In this document: piece after piece, positions 46,260 to 57,006 of the stretch
How the letters are laid out: every line of letters starts with the position of its first letter
How positions within the stretch are numbered: position 1 is the stretch's first letter
Origin: Pseudisothecium myosuroides
Taxonomy: Eukaryota; Streptophyta; Bryopsida; Hypnales; Lembophyllaceae
NCBI GenBank assembly: GCA_951799445.1
Contig: OX637290.1
Span: forward strand, 29,382,987 to 29,446,986
DNA length: 64,000 nucleotides
Direction: 5' to 3'
Notes under the pieces: generated by a model
Seen by the model: only the letters and a program-made list of their open reading frames with translations
The model's database searches: none
What the model was told of the DNA's origin: nothing
Made by a program: the position numbers and the translations under genes

Positions 46260-47480
46260 GAAATCCTAACTCCCTAACTATCTATCCTATGTCGAGGGTC
46301 GACTGGGTAGTTGGCGTCATTTCTACCGTCCCTAACTACGTAAAAAGGGGAACCCCTATGTTCCTTCCATGAACCCCTAAGACTATCTTGGATTTCTAAG
46401 ACTCCACCTAGAAGTTCTACTTTTAAAAGCTACCCCTAAGTTCCAACCTCTTAATATAACTCCAGATTTTACTTCTTCAGCTTGGTTCTAGGTATTAACT
46501 ACCGACTTCTATTCTATGTTTTGACTTTTGACTCTAGGTTTTTACTTCTAAATCAACTTCAAATCCTAACTCTCAAGTTTTAACCTTCTAGGGTAATTCT
46601 AAGTTTCACTTTTAATTCTATATTCTTATTTCTAAACTATTCTAAGATTTACCCTTTTAAAGTTAACTCTAACTTTTCACTTTTTACTATAGATTTTTAC
46701 TCCTAATTTGACTCTAGATTTTTGACTTTTAACTCTAAATTTTTACTTCTAAATTTAATCCCAAATTTTAACCTCTAGGCTTGACCCTACGTTTTCACTT
46801 TGACTCTAGATTTTTCTACTTCCAACTAACTCTAAGATTTACCTTCTAAATCTAACTATAACTTTTCACTTTTCACTCTAGCTTTTTACTCTAACTTTTT
46901 TACATCCCAATTGACTCTAAGTTTAACCTTTAAATTTAATCTTAACTTTTGACTCTAGGCTTTTGACTTTCTACTTCCCAATTTAATCCTATCGTTTTAA
47001 TCCTAGATTAACTCTAAACGTTACTTCAAGTTTTACTTCTAAATTTTACTCTAGCTTAACTTCTAAACTTACTTCCACAATTTACTCTGAGTTTTGACTT
47101 CTAATTTTAACTCTACTTCTAACTCAAAAATCTACTCGTAATTTCTACCTCCTAAATTTAGTCCAAAGTTTTACTTTTTAATTTCTACTTCCCACTCGGA
47201 TTTTTTACTCCTAATTAACCCTAACTTCCTTTTCTAAACTACCCTAAGGTTTCACTGGAAATTTTAACCCCCTAACTTAAACTTCCAAATTAATTCTACT
47301 TTTTAACTTCCCAAAGTTAACTCTAGATTTTGACCTTAGAATTTTAACTTTAAGAAATAAAAATGTAAATTGATTCGAATTCTACCCGCTAATTAATCCC
47401 TAATTCTAATCCTAAATTCTCTTGCTAATTTAAACCCCTAAGTTCCGTCCATGATTCTTTTTGGATGAATTTTACTCAAA
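46260..47480. repeat. T/C-rich, G-poor tract of degenerate short repeats
   Basis: About 1.2 kb built of variants of ACTCTAGATTTTTACTTCTA and TTTAACTTCTAA with very few G on the plus strand. A shorter equivalent lies near 950-1500. Confidence 0.75.
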
Positions 47481-48379
47481 ATTCCTCCGTCCTACCCCCT
47501 ACCGCTTAACTTAGCCTAACGCGGTCAGTTTACGGTCGAATCTTAATTATAAGATGTTTTCGGAAACCTCTATTCCTAATCTATGACTTTTTGAATCTAA
47601 ACTTCTAATTTGTACTAATCTCAGATGCTAATCACGCTCTAAGGGCTGATTAGGAAAATAAATGCTAATTAGGGAGAAAACATCAAAGATTAAATCAAAA
47701 ACTCACCTCTTCACTACCGGTGTCGGAAATAATTTCGTCCATGTCCACGTGTACATCCTCACGCTCCATGGTAGTCTTTGGCTTTGTTTTGAATTTTTTC
47801 CAAACTCACCGCTTATTTAGAAAATGTTACAATTTTTGATGATCTAAACTCTCTCTTTCCCTTCCTCCTTTCTTTTCTTTCTTCCTCTTTCTTCTACACT
47901 AACACTATTCCACCTAAGCTTTTATGAGTCTTACACTATGGTTTCAAACTCTGAGAAGGGTTTAAATGCTCCTCCTACCCTCTTACACAACTTTGCTTTG
48001 TGTCATCCTAATCCTCCTCTCAACGGTCACCACAAATTTTCAAGATTTCTTCCTAAGCCTACCTAGCCTAAACCTAGGTCACTATTTATCATCTCTCACC
48101 TTTCCTTGCCTACTTTTTCTTCTCCTTCCCTAATCTCCTTCCATTGTGTGTAGGTGTGAGTGGTGAGAGAAAAAACGATTTCGTGTGCAGGTACGGTGGT
48201 GCTCCGCTCTCTTCTTCCTCCTCCCTTTCGTATTTTTATTGGCCCTAATTCTACTTCACCCCTGCTTGGCACTTAATTAGTCCAACATTCTTTTAGTTTG
48301 CGTTATCTTTGTTTGTGTTTTGGTTTGGGAGAACCAAAATTTGAAACAACCCCAAAAAATAAGGATCAAAATTTGGGAG

Positions 48380-48480
48380 GAGCCCTGGTTGCCCACCGAG
48401 AGCCTGTTGTCCCAACCGGAGCCTGCTGTCCCAACCGAGAGCCGTTGTCCAACCGGAGCCTGCCTGGCCCTTCCCGGCTG
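48380..48480. repeat. Short GC-rich direct repeats
   Basis: CCCAACCGGAGCCTGCTGTC-like units occur about four times with small variations. They create the small frames at 48298-48510, which are not genes. Confidence 0.6.
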
Positions 48481-48555
48481 GCTGGCTGGGGGGGTCGGGA
48501 TTTAATTTAAATTTTTTTTTTTCAGTTTAAAAAAAAGCAAAAAAAAACTTCTGAG

Positions 48556-48790
48556 TTCTGATGGGATGCTGGTTGGGATGCTGGTTTCAGATGCTGGCTG
48601 GAGCTGGTTTCGGATGCTAGCTGGATCTGGTTTTGGATGCTGGACTGGAGCTGGTTTCGGATGCTGGACTGAATCTAGTTTTTTTTTGCTAAGGCTTATT
48701 TTAAGGCTGGTTTTTTGCTAAGGCTATTTTAGGACTGGATTTTTTCTAAGGCTATTTTAGGACTGGATTTTTGCTAAGGCTATTTTAATA
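48556..48790. repeat. Two adjacent short tandem arrays
   Basis: Units of about 30 bases around GAGCTGGTTTCGGATGCTGG (48560-48670) are followed by units of about 31 bases around TTTTTGCTAAGGCTATTTTA (48690-48790). Confidence 0.75.
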
Positions 48791-49121
48791 CTGAATTGCT
48801 GGCTAAGGCTAAGGGAAAATAAAACCTCGGGGGTACTAAACTCACTAAAGCCTTGGGAAACAACTAAACTAAATCAAACTTTGGAAGACACTACACTTGA
48901 TAAGTGCAAAGGAACCTACATATCTTGGAAGCTAAACTCTGGAGGTTTCCACAAAGGTCTTGGAAACTAGACTTTGGAATCTAAGGCTATGGAGGTTCAA
49001 AGCTTCGCCGTAAAATTGGGTTTAACACCCACTTTAGGACTTGTGACACTCCACGGGTTCAAAGCTCCGCCGTCTAAGAGTATTTTAACACACACTGTAG
49101 GACTTGACGTTGTCACTAGTT

Positions 49122-49630
49122 CAAAGCTTCGCCGTCGCTTTGAGGGGTCCATGCAACAAGGGGGATATTAGAAGAAGATAGAATAGACAACTTAGAAACA
49201 CGTGTGACAAAGCCAAAGCTTCGCCGTCCCGAGGGGGGGTCCACGCAACAAGGGGGATATTAGAAGAAGATAGAAAAGACAAACTTAGAAACACATGTGA
49301 CAAAGCCAAAGCTTCGCCGTCCCGAGGGGGGGGTCCACGCAACAAGGGGGATATTAGAAGAAGATAGAAAAGACAAACTTAGAAACACATGTGACAAAGC
49401 CAAAGCTTCGCCGTCCCGAGGGGGGGTCCACGCAACAAGGGGGATATTAGAAGAAGATAGAAAAGACAAACTTAGAAACACATGTGACAAAGCCAAAGCT
49501 TCGCCGTCCCGAGGGGGGGGTCCACGCAACAAGGGGGATATTAGAAGAAGATAGAAAAGACAAACTTAGAAACACATGTGACAAAGCCAAAGCTTCGCCG
49601 TCCCGAGGGGGGGTCCACGCAACAAGGGAA
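49122..49630. repeat. 93/94 bp minisatellite
   Basis: CAAAGCCAAAGCTTCGCCGT begins at 49208, 49301, 49395, 49488 and 49582, a period of 93 or 94 bases that varies with the length of a G-run. A more diverged first unit starts near 49122. The single motif AAAGCTTCGCCGT also recurs at 48999, and its T variant (AAAGCTTTGCCGT) in the older copy at 2190. Confidence 0.9.
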
Positions 49631-51358
49631 AGATTAGAAAAGGATGAGGACACGTAAGTGAGGAAAACACACGGTTTAGTACACGTAAAGACACACAATT
49701 TCACAAGCTAAAGGCCCCCCAAAGCGGCATCGCCAAGGTACGGTGGGGGGTGACTTTAGGATTAGGACAAGACCCCAAAAGACTCCTAAACTCACAAGTT
49801 AGCTCACAAAGGTACAACAAGAGAGAAACAAGAACTTTTAACTCATAACAAGGGTATAACAAACGCACGAGAAGTACACAAGGCAAGATAGAAGGACCCC
49901 CAAGGACCTTCAAAGCTTGAAATCTAGCAACAATGGAGCAAAAAGTGCTCCAAAAACACCGTAGAGGTTTTTGGCTTCAAACGCCAAAATATCCAAAGCA
50001 AATTGGACCCACGGACCCAAACAAAAGTGAGGGGGTGTTTTAGAGAGAGAAATGGGGCCCTTATATAGATTTCCCAAGAGCTCACCCCTCTCTCTAAAGC
50101 TCTAAGGTAACCTTATCAACGGGGATTTTCATCCTCATCCTCAAAGATTTTCATCCTACATCCTAAATTTCTACTTCTACCATCTATGCTGGACCAACAT
50201 CCTAACTTTTGGAGATTAGCTCCAATCGCCGAACGGATTGCGCCGTTGGATCTAGATCGCCGTGTTTAGTCCTAGACTCTTCTATCCCTCGTACCGAGGC
50301 CAAAAACCCATCGTAGGCTAATTTAGTTTAAAAACCAAATCGTGATAAAATCCTAGATCTTGGGGGTCTCCTATTTTGAGAAATGTGAATAGCCTAGGGT
50401 CTCCGGTAGGTGCGAGAGAGTCAGGAAGGACTTTTGGTTGACTTCGTTTCGCCATCGTGTGGTCCCGGAATGCCGGTCAACGTGGCGGGGACCCCGCCAC
50501 GTGGTTAATTCCCGAGGAATCTCGCCAGTTCGGGTACTTGCCGCTATCGGAATGTCGTGAAACTTCACGGAGCGCATTATTAACATAAAACAAGCTAGTC
50601 TAATTTTTAGTGAGATTTTATTGTAACTTGGGTAATTTCCATGAAATTCCCGTTGGAGGTTAGGAGGGTTGACCACCCGGAAAAGGTTCTTTTGCAAGTC
50701 GGAAGATGCCGGGATTTTTCACGTGACCTCTCAGGGAGTCGCATGAAAGACGTGCGGGTGTGTTCCCGTACCTGGCACGATTGGTCGATGGAGATTAAAA
50801 CTTGACATCTCCTTGAATTAGCGACGATGCGGGAATCTTCTGCAGGTGGAGGAATCTTGGCGAACCGATTTCGCCGTTGGACTCCTGGAATGGGATTCAC
50901 CCTAGAACACCATCCTTGGGCTGTAGATTCCTCCACGGGCCCGGTCTTGCGTGAGTGGCTCCTGCATGCTAACAATCGGGATTTTGGGAATTCGTCGATC
51001 TAATGAGGAATTCTAAATCTAACTCTAGGACCTGACCTAGTAGCCTCGCTATGGATCCCTCGGACCGACCTAGCCATGAATCGCCACATTCATGGTGGGA
51101 TTTAGCCCTTTTGGGGCTGTGTGACTCGAATCCTCCAAATCTAACCTTTTCGTGATTTCTACACTATTTTTAGGCAAGGTTTGGGGGATTCTAAGTAAAA
51201 AACACAAATCTAGACCAAATACTATAATGGGTATGACACAACCCTATTTCAGTTCTACACTCTTTTTATGGGTTTTTCTATACTTTTATCAACTTTAAAT
51301 TGCAAATTTCCAAAAAAATAATTCTACGAGTCCCAAGTGACAAATTGGGAGCTCACAG

Positions 51359-51698
51359 ATGACCAGCACAGAGTCAAATTGGAGGGGACGGAGCGGCGCT
51401 GACTTCACAAAATGGGAGAGCAGCCACCCCGACTGTGGCGCGAGGGAGAGCAGCAGCGCCGAAAACAACCGGATCGACCCAGACATCAACAAGAGGGAGA
51501 GGATCGGCACATACATCAAACAGAGGGGAGGGAGCGTCGCCAAATCTTCAGGTTGCGTCCTCCCTACCTAGGCAAAACGGCGATGACCACCCAACGCTTG
51601 TGTCTTCCTTCAACGTACCCAAACCTGTTTGAGTAAGCAAAACCTGGCTATGTAACCGTCTTGGGGGGGATTTTTTTAAATGCCCTCCAAAACTAGGG
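51359..51698 (+). other. GC-richer region between the TG...CA element and the transposase
   Basis: Three overlapping short frames (51359-51571, 51412-51636, 51435-51632) share the stretch. The composition resembles 45700-46120, which would have been adjacent before the 5.2 kb insertion. Likely the interrupted 5' region of the piggyBac unit; no domain is recognised. Confidence 0.35.
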
Positions 51699-53579
51699 TT
51701 GGTTGTGTCCTCCCAATCAGACCTTGTCACTGACAGTTTGCAATACTCTGTCAAAGTGGGAGGAAAATCCCTGAACGATGCCCCCTTTGATTGTCTGGAA
51801 TCCATCTTAAAAAATGAAGGTAATGAGGTTCATGCTCCCGTAGGCACTCCTCATGGTCTCATTCATGACTTTGTAGAAGGGGAGGATAGTGACTGCTTGG
51901 AGTGTGGGAGGAATTCTAGTGAGGAATTAAGCAGCAGTGAGGATGAGTTGTCTGAGGCCCCCCCTTCAGTGCCAAACAAGAAAAAAAAACAAAGGCCCCT
52001 GGAATTCGAGAGCTATTTCAAGATGACACATAGATGAATGAATACAAGACATATGATCCTCCTCCTAAAAATTTATGTGGTCCTTCTGGTCCTGCCCAGT
52101 TTTCCAGTCATTCCCTCTCCATAGATCAAGTATGGTTACAAATTTGGCTGGATCGAATTCTTGAAAGAATAGTTAGGGAAACTAATCGTTACGCTAAAAC
52201 AAAATGGAACCAAGATGCTAAGAGAAAAAGGTCATTAGAAGGGATGAGAGGGGGTAAAGGTTGGTATGATGTCACTATGTTAGAGTTAAAAGTATACATG
52301 ACAATTAATCTTTATATGGGCATAAAAAGGTTACCAAATGTGAGCCTATTGGCAAGCATCTTCCCAATTTTTTGGGTGTCCTACCATTTCTTCTATTATG
52401 AGTAGAAATCGATATGAAAGCATCACCCGATGCTTGCACGTGACAGACCCTCAAGAAGTAGTGAGCACCTTTAATACACTTGGCTACGATAAATTGTAGA
52501 AAATTAGGTGGTTGTTGAATGAGTTGAGAGATAGGTTCAAGTATTCTTGGAATTGTGGTCAATACATAACGGTGGATGAAATGATGATATTGTATAAGGG
52601 GAAGTATTGTGCAATTCATCAGTACTTGCCTTCAAAACCTGTGAAATGGGGAATTAAAATTTGGTGTCTAACAGATTCAGTAACAAAATATGTGTCTAAT
52701 TTTGATGTTTATTGTGAAGGAGGGAGCAATTATGAAAAACTAAAGGGTTCCAAAAAAGGTGATCCAAAGCAAGGAAAATATGTTGTCTTGAATTTGGTAA
52801 AGGGTTTAGACAAGAGAGGACATGTCATCCTTATGGACAATTTTTTTTCATTAGTGGAATTGTTCATGGAGTTGAGGGGTTTAGATTTGAGTGCAACTGA
52901 AATGGTTAAGTCTAACAGAATTGGTCTACCATCCGCCCACACTGATAAGAAGACTTTAAAGAAAAGTGCACATGGCACTATTTTTTGGAAAATGCATTCT
53001 TTTAGACAAATTTCCTCAGTGGTTTGGGTAGATAAGAAACCGATAGTACTATTGTCAACCCATGAACTTCTTTTGCTAAACATTGGAACCAAAATGGCTG
53101 TTCCCCGTCGACAAGGCTATGAGAGAGTTGATGTGGACACTTCTCCAGTGCATTTGGAGTACACTACTTACATGCGAGGAGTGGACGTGGCGGACCAGCT
53201 TTGGGGTACATATACGTGCCAGGTTCGTACACATAAATGGTGGCATTGTCTTTTCTTTTTCTTGTTAGATACCACTTGTATGAACATGTGGATATTGCAT
53301 AAACAAGAATGTAGTTGGAAGGAGATGCCTTGAACTACACATCTTGACTACCAATTGGCAATAGCATCTATGTTGCAGACGAGATATATGCGGATGAAGG
53401 GATCTACATCATGTAGGATTCCTTCTACTTTAATGATTCATGGCTTAGTGAAGAGCATTAGAAGGAGGAATGATCAGTTTTGCAATAAAAAGTGCACAAC
53501 TATGTGCCCTTTATGTGGAGAAGTATATCTCTGCTTTGGTCATTGTTACTTTGCATTCCATGAGGTCCTTCACCATTGA
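51699..53579 (+). pseudogene. piggyBac transposase relic (DDE_Tnp_1_7 type)
   Basis: Parts in order: an acidic N-terminus (51699-52037, SSEELSSSEDELSEAP), a region in another frame (52034-52405, with ELKVYMTINLYMGIKRLP, the usual block before the MSRNR motif), MSRNRYESITRCLHV from 52398, TAG at 52497-52499, then the long catalytic segment 52512-53333. The three catalytic aspartates are visible: TVDEMM (52575), LMDNFF (52836) and RGVDVADQL (53184). A TGA at 53331-53333 is followed in the same frame by a cysteine-rich tail up to 53579 (CNKKCTTMCPLCGEVYLC), the C-terminal zinc-binding domain that binds the element ends in piggyBac. Two frameshifts and two internal stops make it inactive as read. 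The retained catalytic core means it was active fairly recently. It is a candidate source for the TTAA MITEs in this window. Confidence 0.9.
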
Positions 53580-53976
53580 TACCATGTAGGAGCAGGGGCA
53601 GTTTATTTTATTATAGGGCTACAGTCTCTGGTTCAATTTGATTTTTATAAAGTTGGAATTTCTATGTCATTCTTCTGTTGTGTGTGACTATGAGAGACAT
53701 TTGGGTTAAAATGGTAGTTGGACATGGGCATGAGGTGACATTGCAGTGGTTGGTGAGATGGTAGGTACAATTTTGTCAATTAGTTGTTACCCTGTTCATT
53801 TGGTAGGAGCTTAGAAGAGAAAAATGGCAGGGCATTGATGTGATTGAACTGCACAATAGAAGTTCCAGTTCATTGAAGGGTAGAATCATATGTGAAATGA
53901 AGCCAGTTCAATTTACACATGCCTTGGAGGTAATGCAGTTGGCATATTCATTATGGAGTTCACTTGAGCTTACTAA
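53580..53976. other. 3' region of the piggyBac element
   Basis: No recognisable feature. The frame at 53840-54112 runs into the MITE and is not supported. Confidence 0.4.
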
Positions 53977-54607
53977 GAGCATCGCCACCCATTCACGGCC
54001 AAGCTCTTGGGCGGGGGTTTGGGCGGGGTCGGGAGGAAAAAATGAGCCATCCATTCACGGGAAAGCTCCAAAAAGAGACCGGACACGGGAAATTTCCCTC
54101 TCCAAACGGTAAGAGAGCGTCCCCGCCACCCAATCCGCCTTGCATTGACTTTGCAAGATCTTGTCGGATTTCTCGATTTTGGAGCTATTTCTTATACTTT
54201 TTTAATAAACCCACATGTTGATTGGTTCTTTACAATGACAAAGCATTAACCCTTAAACGACGGGCCCATAACCGTGGAAGTCATCTGTTTTGTCACTGTG
54301 TGAATTGTTGGATTAAAATAATGCAAAAGCACTCATTGGAAGTCAAACTACTGTAGACAATCTTCCCTTTTCCCACAAAATTTGGAAGATGAATAGTTAC
54401 ATTTCTGTCCTACACAATTTGATTCTCTGTCATCCATCAGCCATAGAATGGCTATGTTGACGTTCAAGGGTTAATGTTTGTAATTGACTCCCTTTGGCAT
54501 GTCTTCTTTCCCATGAATGGGTATCGGATGGAAGCGGCCTGGCTTCTTCCGTGCCCGGGCTACCCCATTCCCCGAGCCGTTTTGGCCGTGAATGGGTGGC
54601 GATGCTC
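53977..54607. mobile_element. 631 bp PIF/Harbinger-type MITE
   Basis: The termini GAGCATCGCCACCCATTCAC and GTGAATGGGTGGCGATGCTC are perfect inverted repeats, flanked by TAA at 53974-53976 and 54608-54610. It contains the 221 bp TTAA MITE. Relatives lie at 40019 and 62283. Confidence 0.9.
54250..54470. mobile_element. 221 bp piggyBac-like MITE nested in the PIF-type MITE
   Basis: TTAA at 54246-54249 and 54471-54474 flanks CCCTTAAACG on the left and CGTTCAAGGG on the right. The interior shares AAACTA(C/T)TGT...GAC(A/C)...CTTTTT...CACAAAA order with 6526 and 35690. Confidence 0.85.
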
Positions 54608-55448
54608 TAAGTACCACTAAGCTTAACTTAGTGATTAAATTCACGAGATGTCTTTTTGTATTTTCCAAACGGCTCTCTGCCAGCAGCCTGTGTGACCTTC
54701 ATTGCAGTGCTGCTACAGTGGCAGGTAGTTATAGTTTGGGGACAATGACAAGGTGGTTGGCATTCTGGGAACGCGGTTGGATTTTTTGAGAACGCAGTTG
54801 GGAACAATGAGGTGGATAATGGGTCCCCTGAAACCCGTTTTTTAAGTTGGGCAAGAGCTCCTTGGGCAGTCCAGGGCCCTCAATCAACAAAAATGATGGT
54901 AAAAGAACATCCGCAGGTGTTTTTTCATTGATTTCAATTGCCAGGGAATTGTTAAGAGACTAGGAATGCATCCACTGTTGAATTTTTCGTTCTTCACAAA
55001 TTTTTTGTGCCAATAAATTGAGTTGAATTTTTCCTTTGTATTAGGTGGCAAGGCCTACACTGTTGCATTGCAGGGTAATTTATGAAGTTGTTGCCATTCA
55101 TTTGGGAGGGGGATTATTGGTTTTTGATTAACAACTATAAGTACTAAAGCATCATAGTTAGTATTTCCCCAATTTTCAACCTAAAGACTACCATTTTGGC
55201 ATTCAAAGTTTCGGGCATTTGAAAAAAATACTTAAATAAACATAGACATGTACATTCAATAAGCAAAATCTCAACATCCATGCGGCTATTTCTTCTAAAT
55301 TTTTTTAGGTACCATCCACAAGAAGGTAACTTGAAGATCCTACGGTTACAATTTTATTCAAGCTTTTTTTATGACTCCTAGAGCTTGCGTTCTAAAAGTT
55401 CCAAAATGCCGTCTGAAAACTCAAAAATGAGGCTTGGGCATTTAGGGG
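54608..55448. other. Right terminal region of the composite piggyBac element
   Basis: Noncoding. From about 55150 to the end it resembles, in reverse, the left end at 41349 (TTGTAACCGTA and CCCCTAAATGCCCAAG). Confidence 0.45.
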
Positions 55449-55452
55449 TTAA

Positions 55453-56755
55453 ACCAAGGGCCCTGGCTCAATAACTTCAGCATTTGGACGCAATGTCAGC
55501 GCTGGGTGCTTCTTCCGTCTCCTGCGTCAGTGCGTCCGCATCTGCTTTGACCAATGGTCTTTGATAATGCCAGACTTTGGAGAAACGCGCAGGCACAGCT
55601 GCTGTAAGTATCCTCGATTGCAACGTGATTGTGTCAATTTACCTATTGTAATCTACTAAGCTACAGTAACAGTGAGCATATCAATCACACACAGCCACAC
55701 ACACAAGTGTACACAGGAAACGATATGCGAGTCATCTTCCTCAAGCAATCACCATGTATTCCGTAAGTAGCCACTTACACTCTGTCACGGTACTAATGCA
55801 TAGTACCGAGTTCAACATACACACCAGATACCACACTAGAGAGCTACAGTAGCATAATAACACCATTGCTACTGACAACTTCCCTAGAAAACAGCTCCGT
55901 CCTGTATCAAGGACATACGCTCACTCACACACCATGCAGGAGATGATTCACCAGACCCCCATCTTCTTATCTGAGTGGGAGCCTCTGGTATGAATACTTG
56001 GTCTCTACTCAGCTGTCCTACAGCTAATACGACTGCGACAACGCCGTAATCCTGTGTCACGTACAGTCACGTGTCGAGTCTTCACAATGTGCTGGGAAGT
56101 TTTCCAATACTACCATATATATATTTATGCGAAGTTCTCACGGAGTTGGTGCCAGCAACTACTGACTCCATGTCTCGATCGCAGAAATAGCAAGATTTAG
56201 AAAAGAAAGACCGACGCTGAGCAATGACCTAGCTCTCAGCTTGCCAGGCTCAGTTCCTGTAAGTAGTCCATAACTTACCTCACTACATTCATCAAGTTGT
56301 TCTCCATGACATCGTCTCTCAGCAAGCTTTGGAATACAACTCTTGGAAAGAATTTTCTGCACAAGAGATTTGATGGTTGTAGCGACGTGAGCTAGTTGCG
56401 ATTGTAGAGAGTGCAATTTGGAAAGGAGAAGTTAGACTCCAGGGAGAAGCTTGACGGGAGCAAGATGGCGCTCACGCGGTTAGGAGCATGAAGTAGAAGC
56501 AGGGTCGCACCACCGTCGACTCCATGCTTGCCTCCAGATTTGTGCAGAGCGAGCTTCCCAAGTGACCTTGCGGAGTCGACTTACTCGTCTTCTGAAGCAA
56601 TTCTTAGCATGTAGGCCATCTCGTGCTTTCAAACCCGATCATGTCTCGCATTTCGGAAAAAACAGGAGGAAAAGCAATCTCGTTCTAGCAATGGTACCTT
56701 AGTTTGTTTCATACAGCCGGGCTCTGTCAATCTCTGCTGAGCCGGAGAGATCGAA
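55453..56755. repeat. Upstream arm of LecRK unit 3
   Basis: Paralogous to 11269-13745 without that copy's three insertions. About 490 extra bases (55625-56110, with CACACACAGCCACACACACA) are absent from unit 1. The minus frame at 56159-56416 lies in this shared arm, as does 12077-12340 in unit 1; both have matching stretches (GTEPGKLRARSL and GTELGKLRARSL), which may be an old exon. Confidence 0.75.
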
Positions 56756-57006
56756 TACAGCTAGCTAGCCCCAGACACATGATCCAGAAAGTGTAGATAT
56801 CTACACTACCGTATGTAGGACCAATAAATTAGTGGGACCAATAAATTCGTTGTCACGAATCAACGAAAGCTCTTCAGTAAACGGCTTCCAGATTTGCTCT
56901 TCAGCACGATTTTCCACCAGGAGATAGATAGCTTGTAGAACCGCAAGTAGGCAAGAAGTTTCCTCCTCCTCGTGTGCCAATCTTCAGATTCGATCGATCG
57001 AGGACG
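56756..57006 (+). promoter_or_regulatory. 5' flank and leader of LecRK copy 3
   Basis: It contains the 18-base palindrome AGTGTAGATATCTACACT at 56790-56807 and two ACCAATAAAT-type motifs (from 56819 and 56837), as in copy 1. The TA at the junction near 56761 is the unoccupied target of the MITE in copy 1. Confidence 0.45.

Larger units (their letters stand above)
46127..51357 (+). mobile_element. 5.2 kb noncoding TG...CA element (giant solo LTR or LARD-like)
   Basis: It starts TGAGCGCGGTCC and ends GAGCTCACA, flanked by GATG at 46123-46126 and 51358-51361. The TG...CA termini with a 4-base duplication suggest LTR-retrotransposon chemistry. No gag, protease, reverse transcriptase or integrase is readable. 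It contains a T/C-rich tract (46260-47480), short tandem repeats (48556-48790), a 93-bp minisatellite (49122-49630) and GC-richer sequence around 50400-51000. An older relative lies at 502-4183. Long frames inside (for example 49260-49532 minus) are translations of tandem repeats. It is either one very long LTR left by recombination or a nonautonomous LARD. Confidence 0.65.
44571..55448 (+). mobile_element. Composite piggyBac element with nested insertions
   Basis: TTAA at 44567-44570 and 55449-55452 flanks inverted ends CCCTTAAATGCCCAAG on the left and CTTGGGCATTTAGGGG on the right (one mismatch in the first 16 bases). Inside, in order: a broken GC-richer ORF region (45071-46034), a 5.2 kb TG...CA element (46127-51357), the piggyBac transposase relic (51699-53579), and a PIF-type MITE containing a small TTAA MITE (53977-54607). 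Removing the nested parts leaves about 5 kb, a plausible piggyBac size. That the two ends belong together is inference; the transposase between them and the matching termini support it. Confidence 0.6.

Noticed and set aside
49121..49704. Repeat-containing frames on both strands (GPPPRDGEALALS-type repeats)
   Set aside because: They are translations of the 93-bp minisatellite and appear in any frame that the unit leaves open.
51359..51636. Three overlapping Gln/Arg-rich frames
   Set aside because: All three are open at once because the stretch is GC-rich with few stops. No motif; kept only as part of the piggyBac 5' region.
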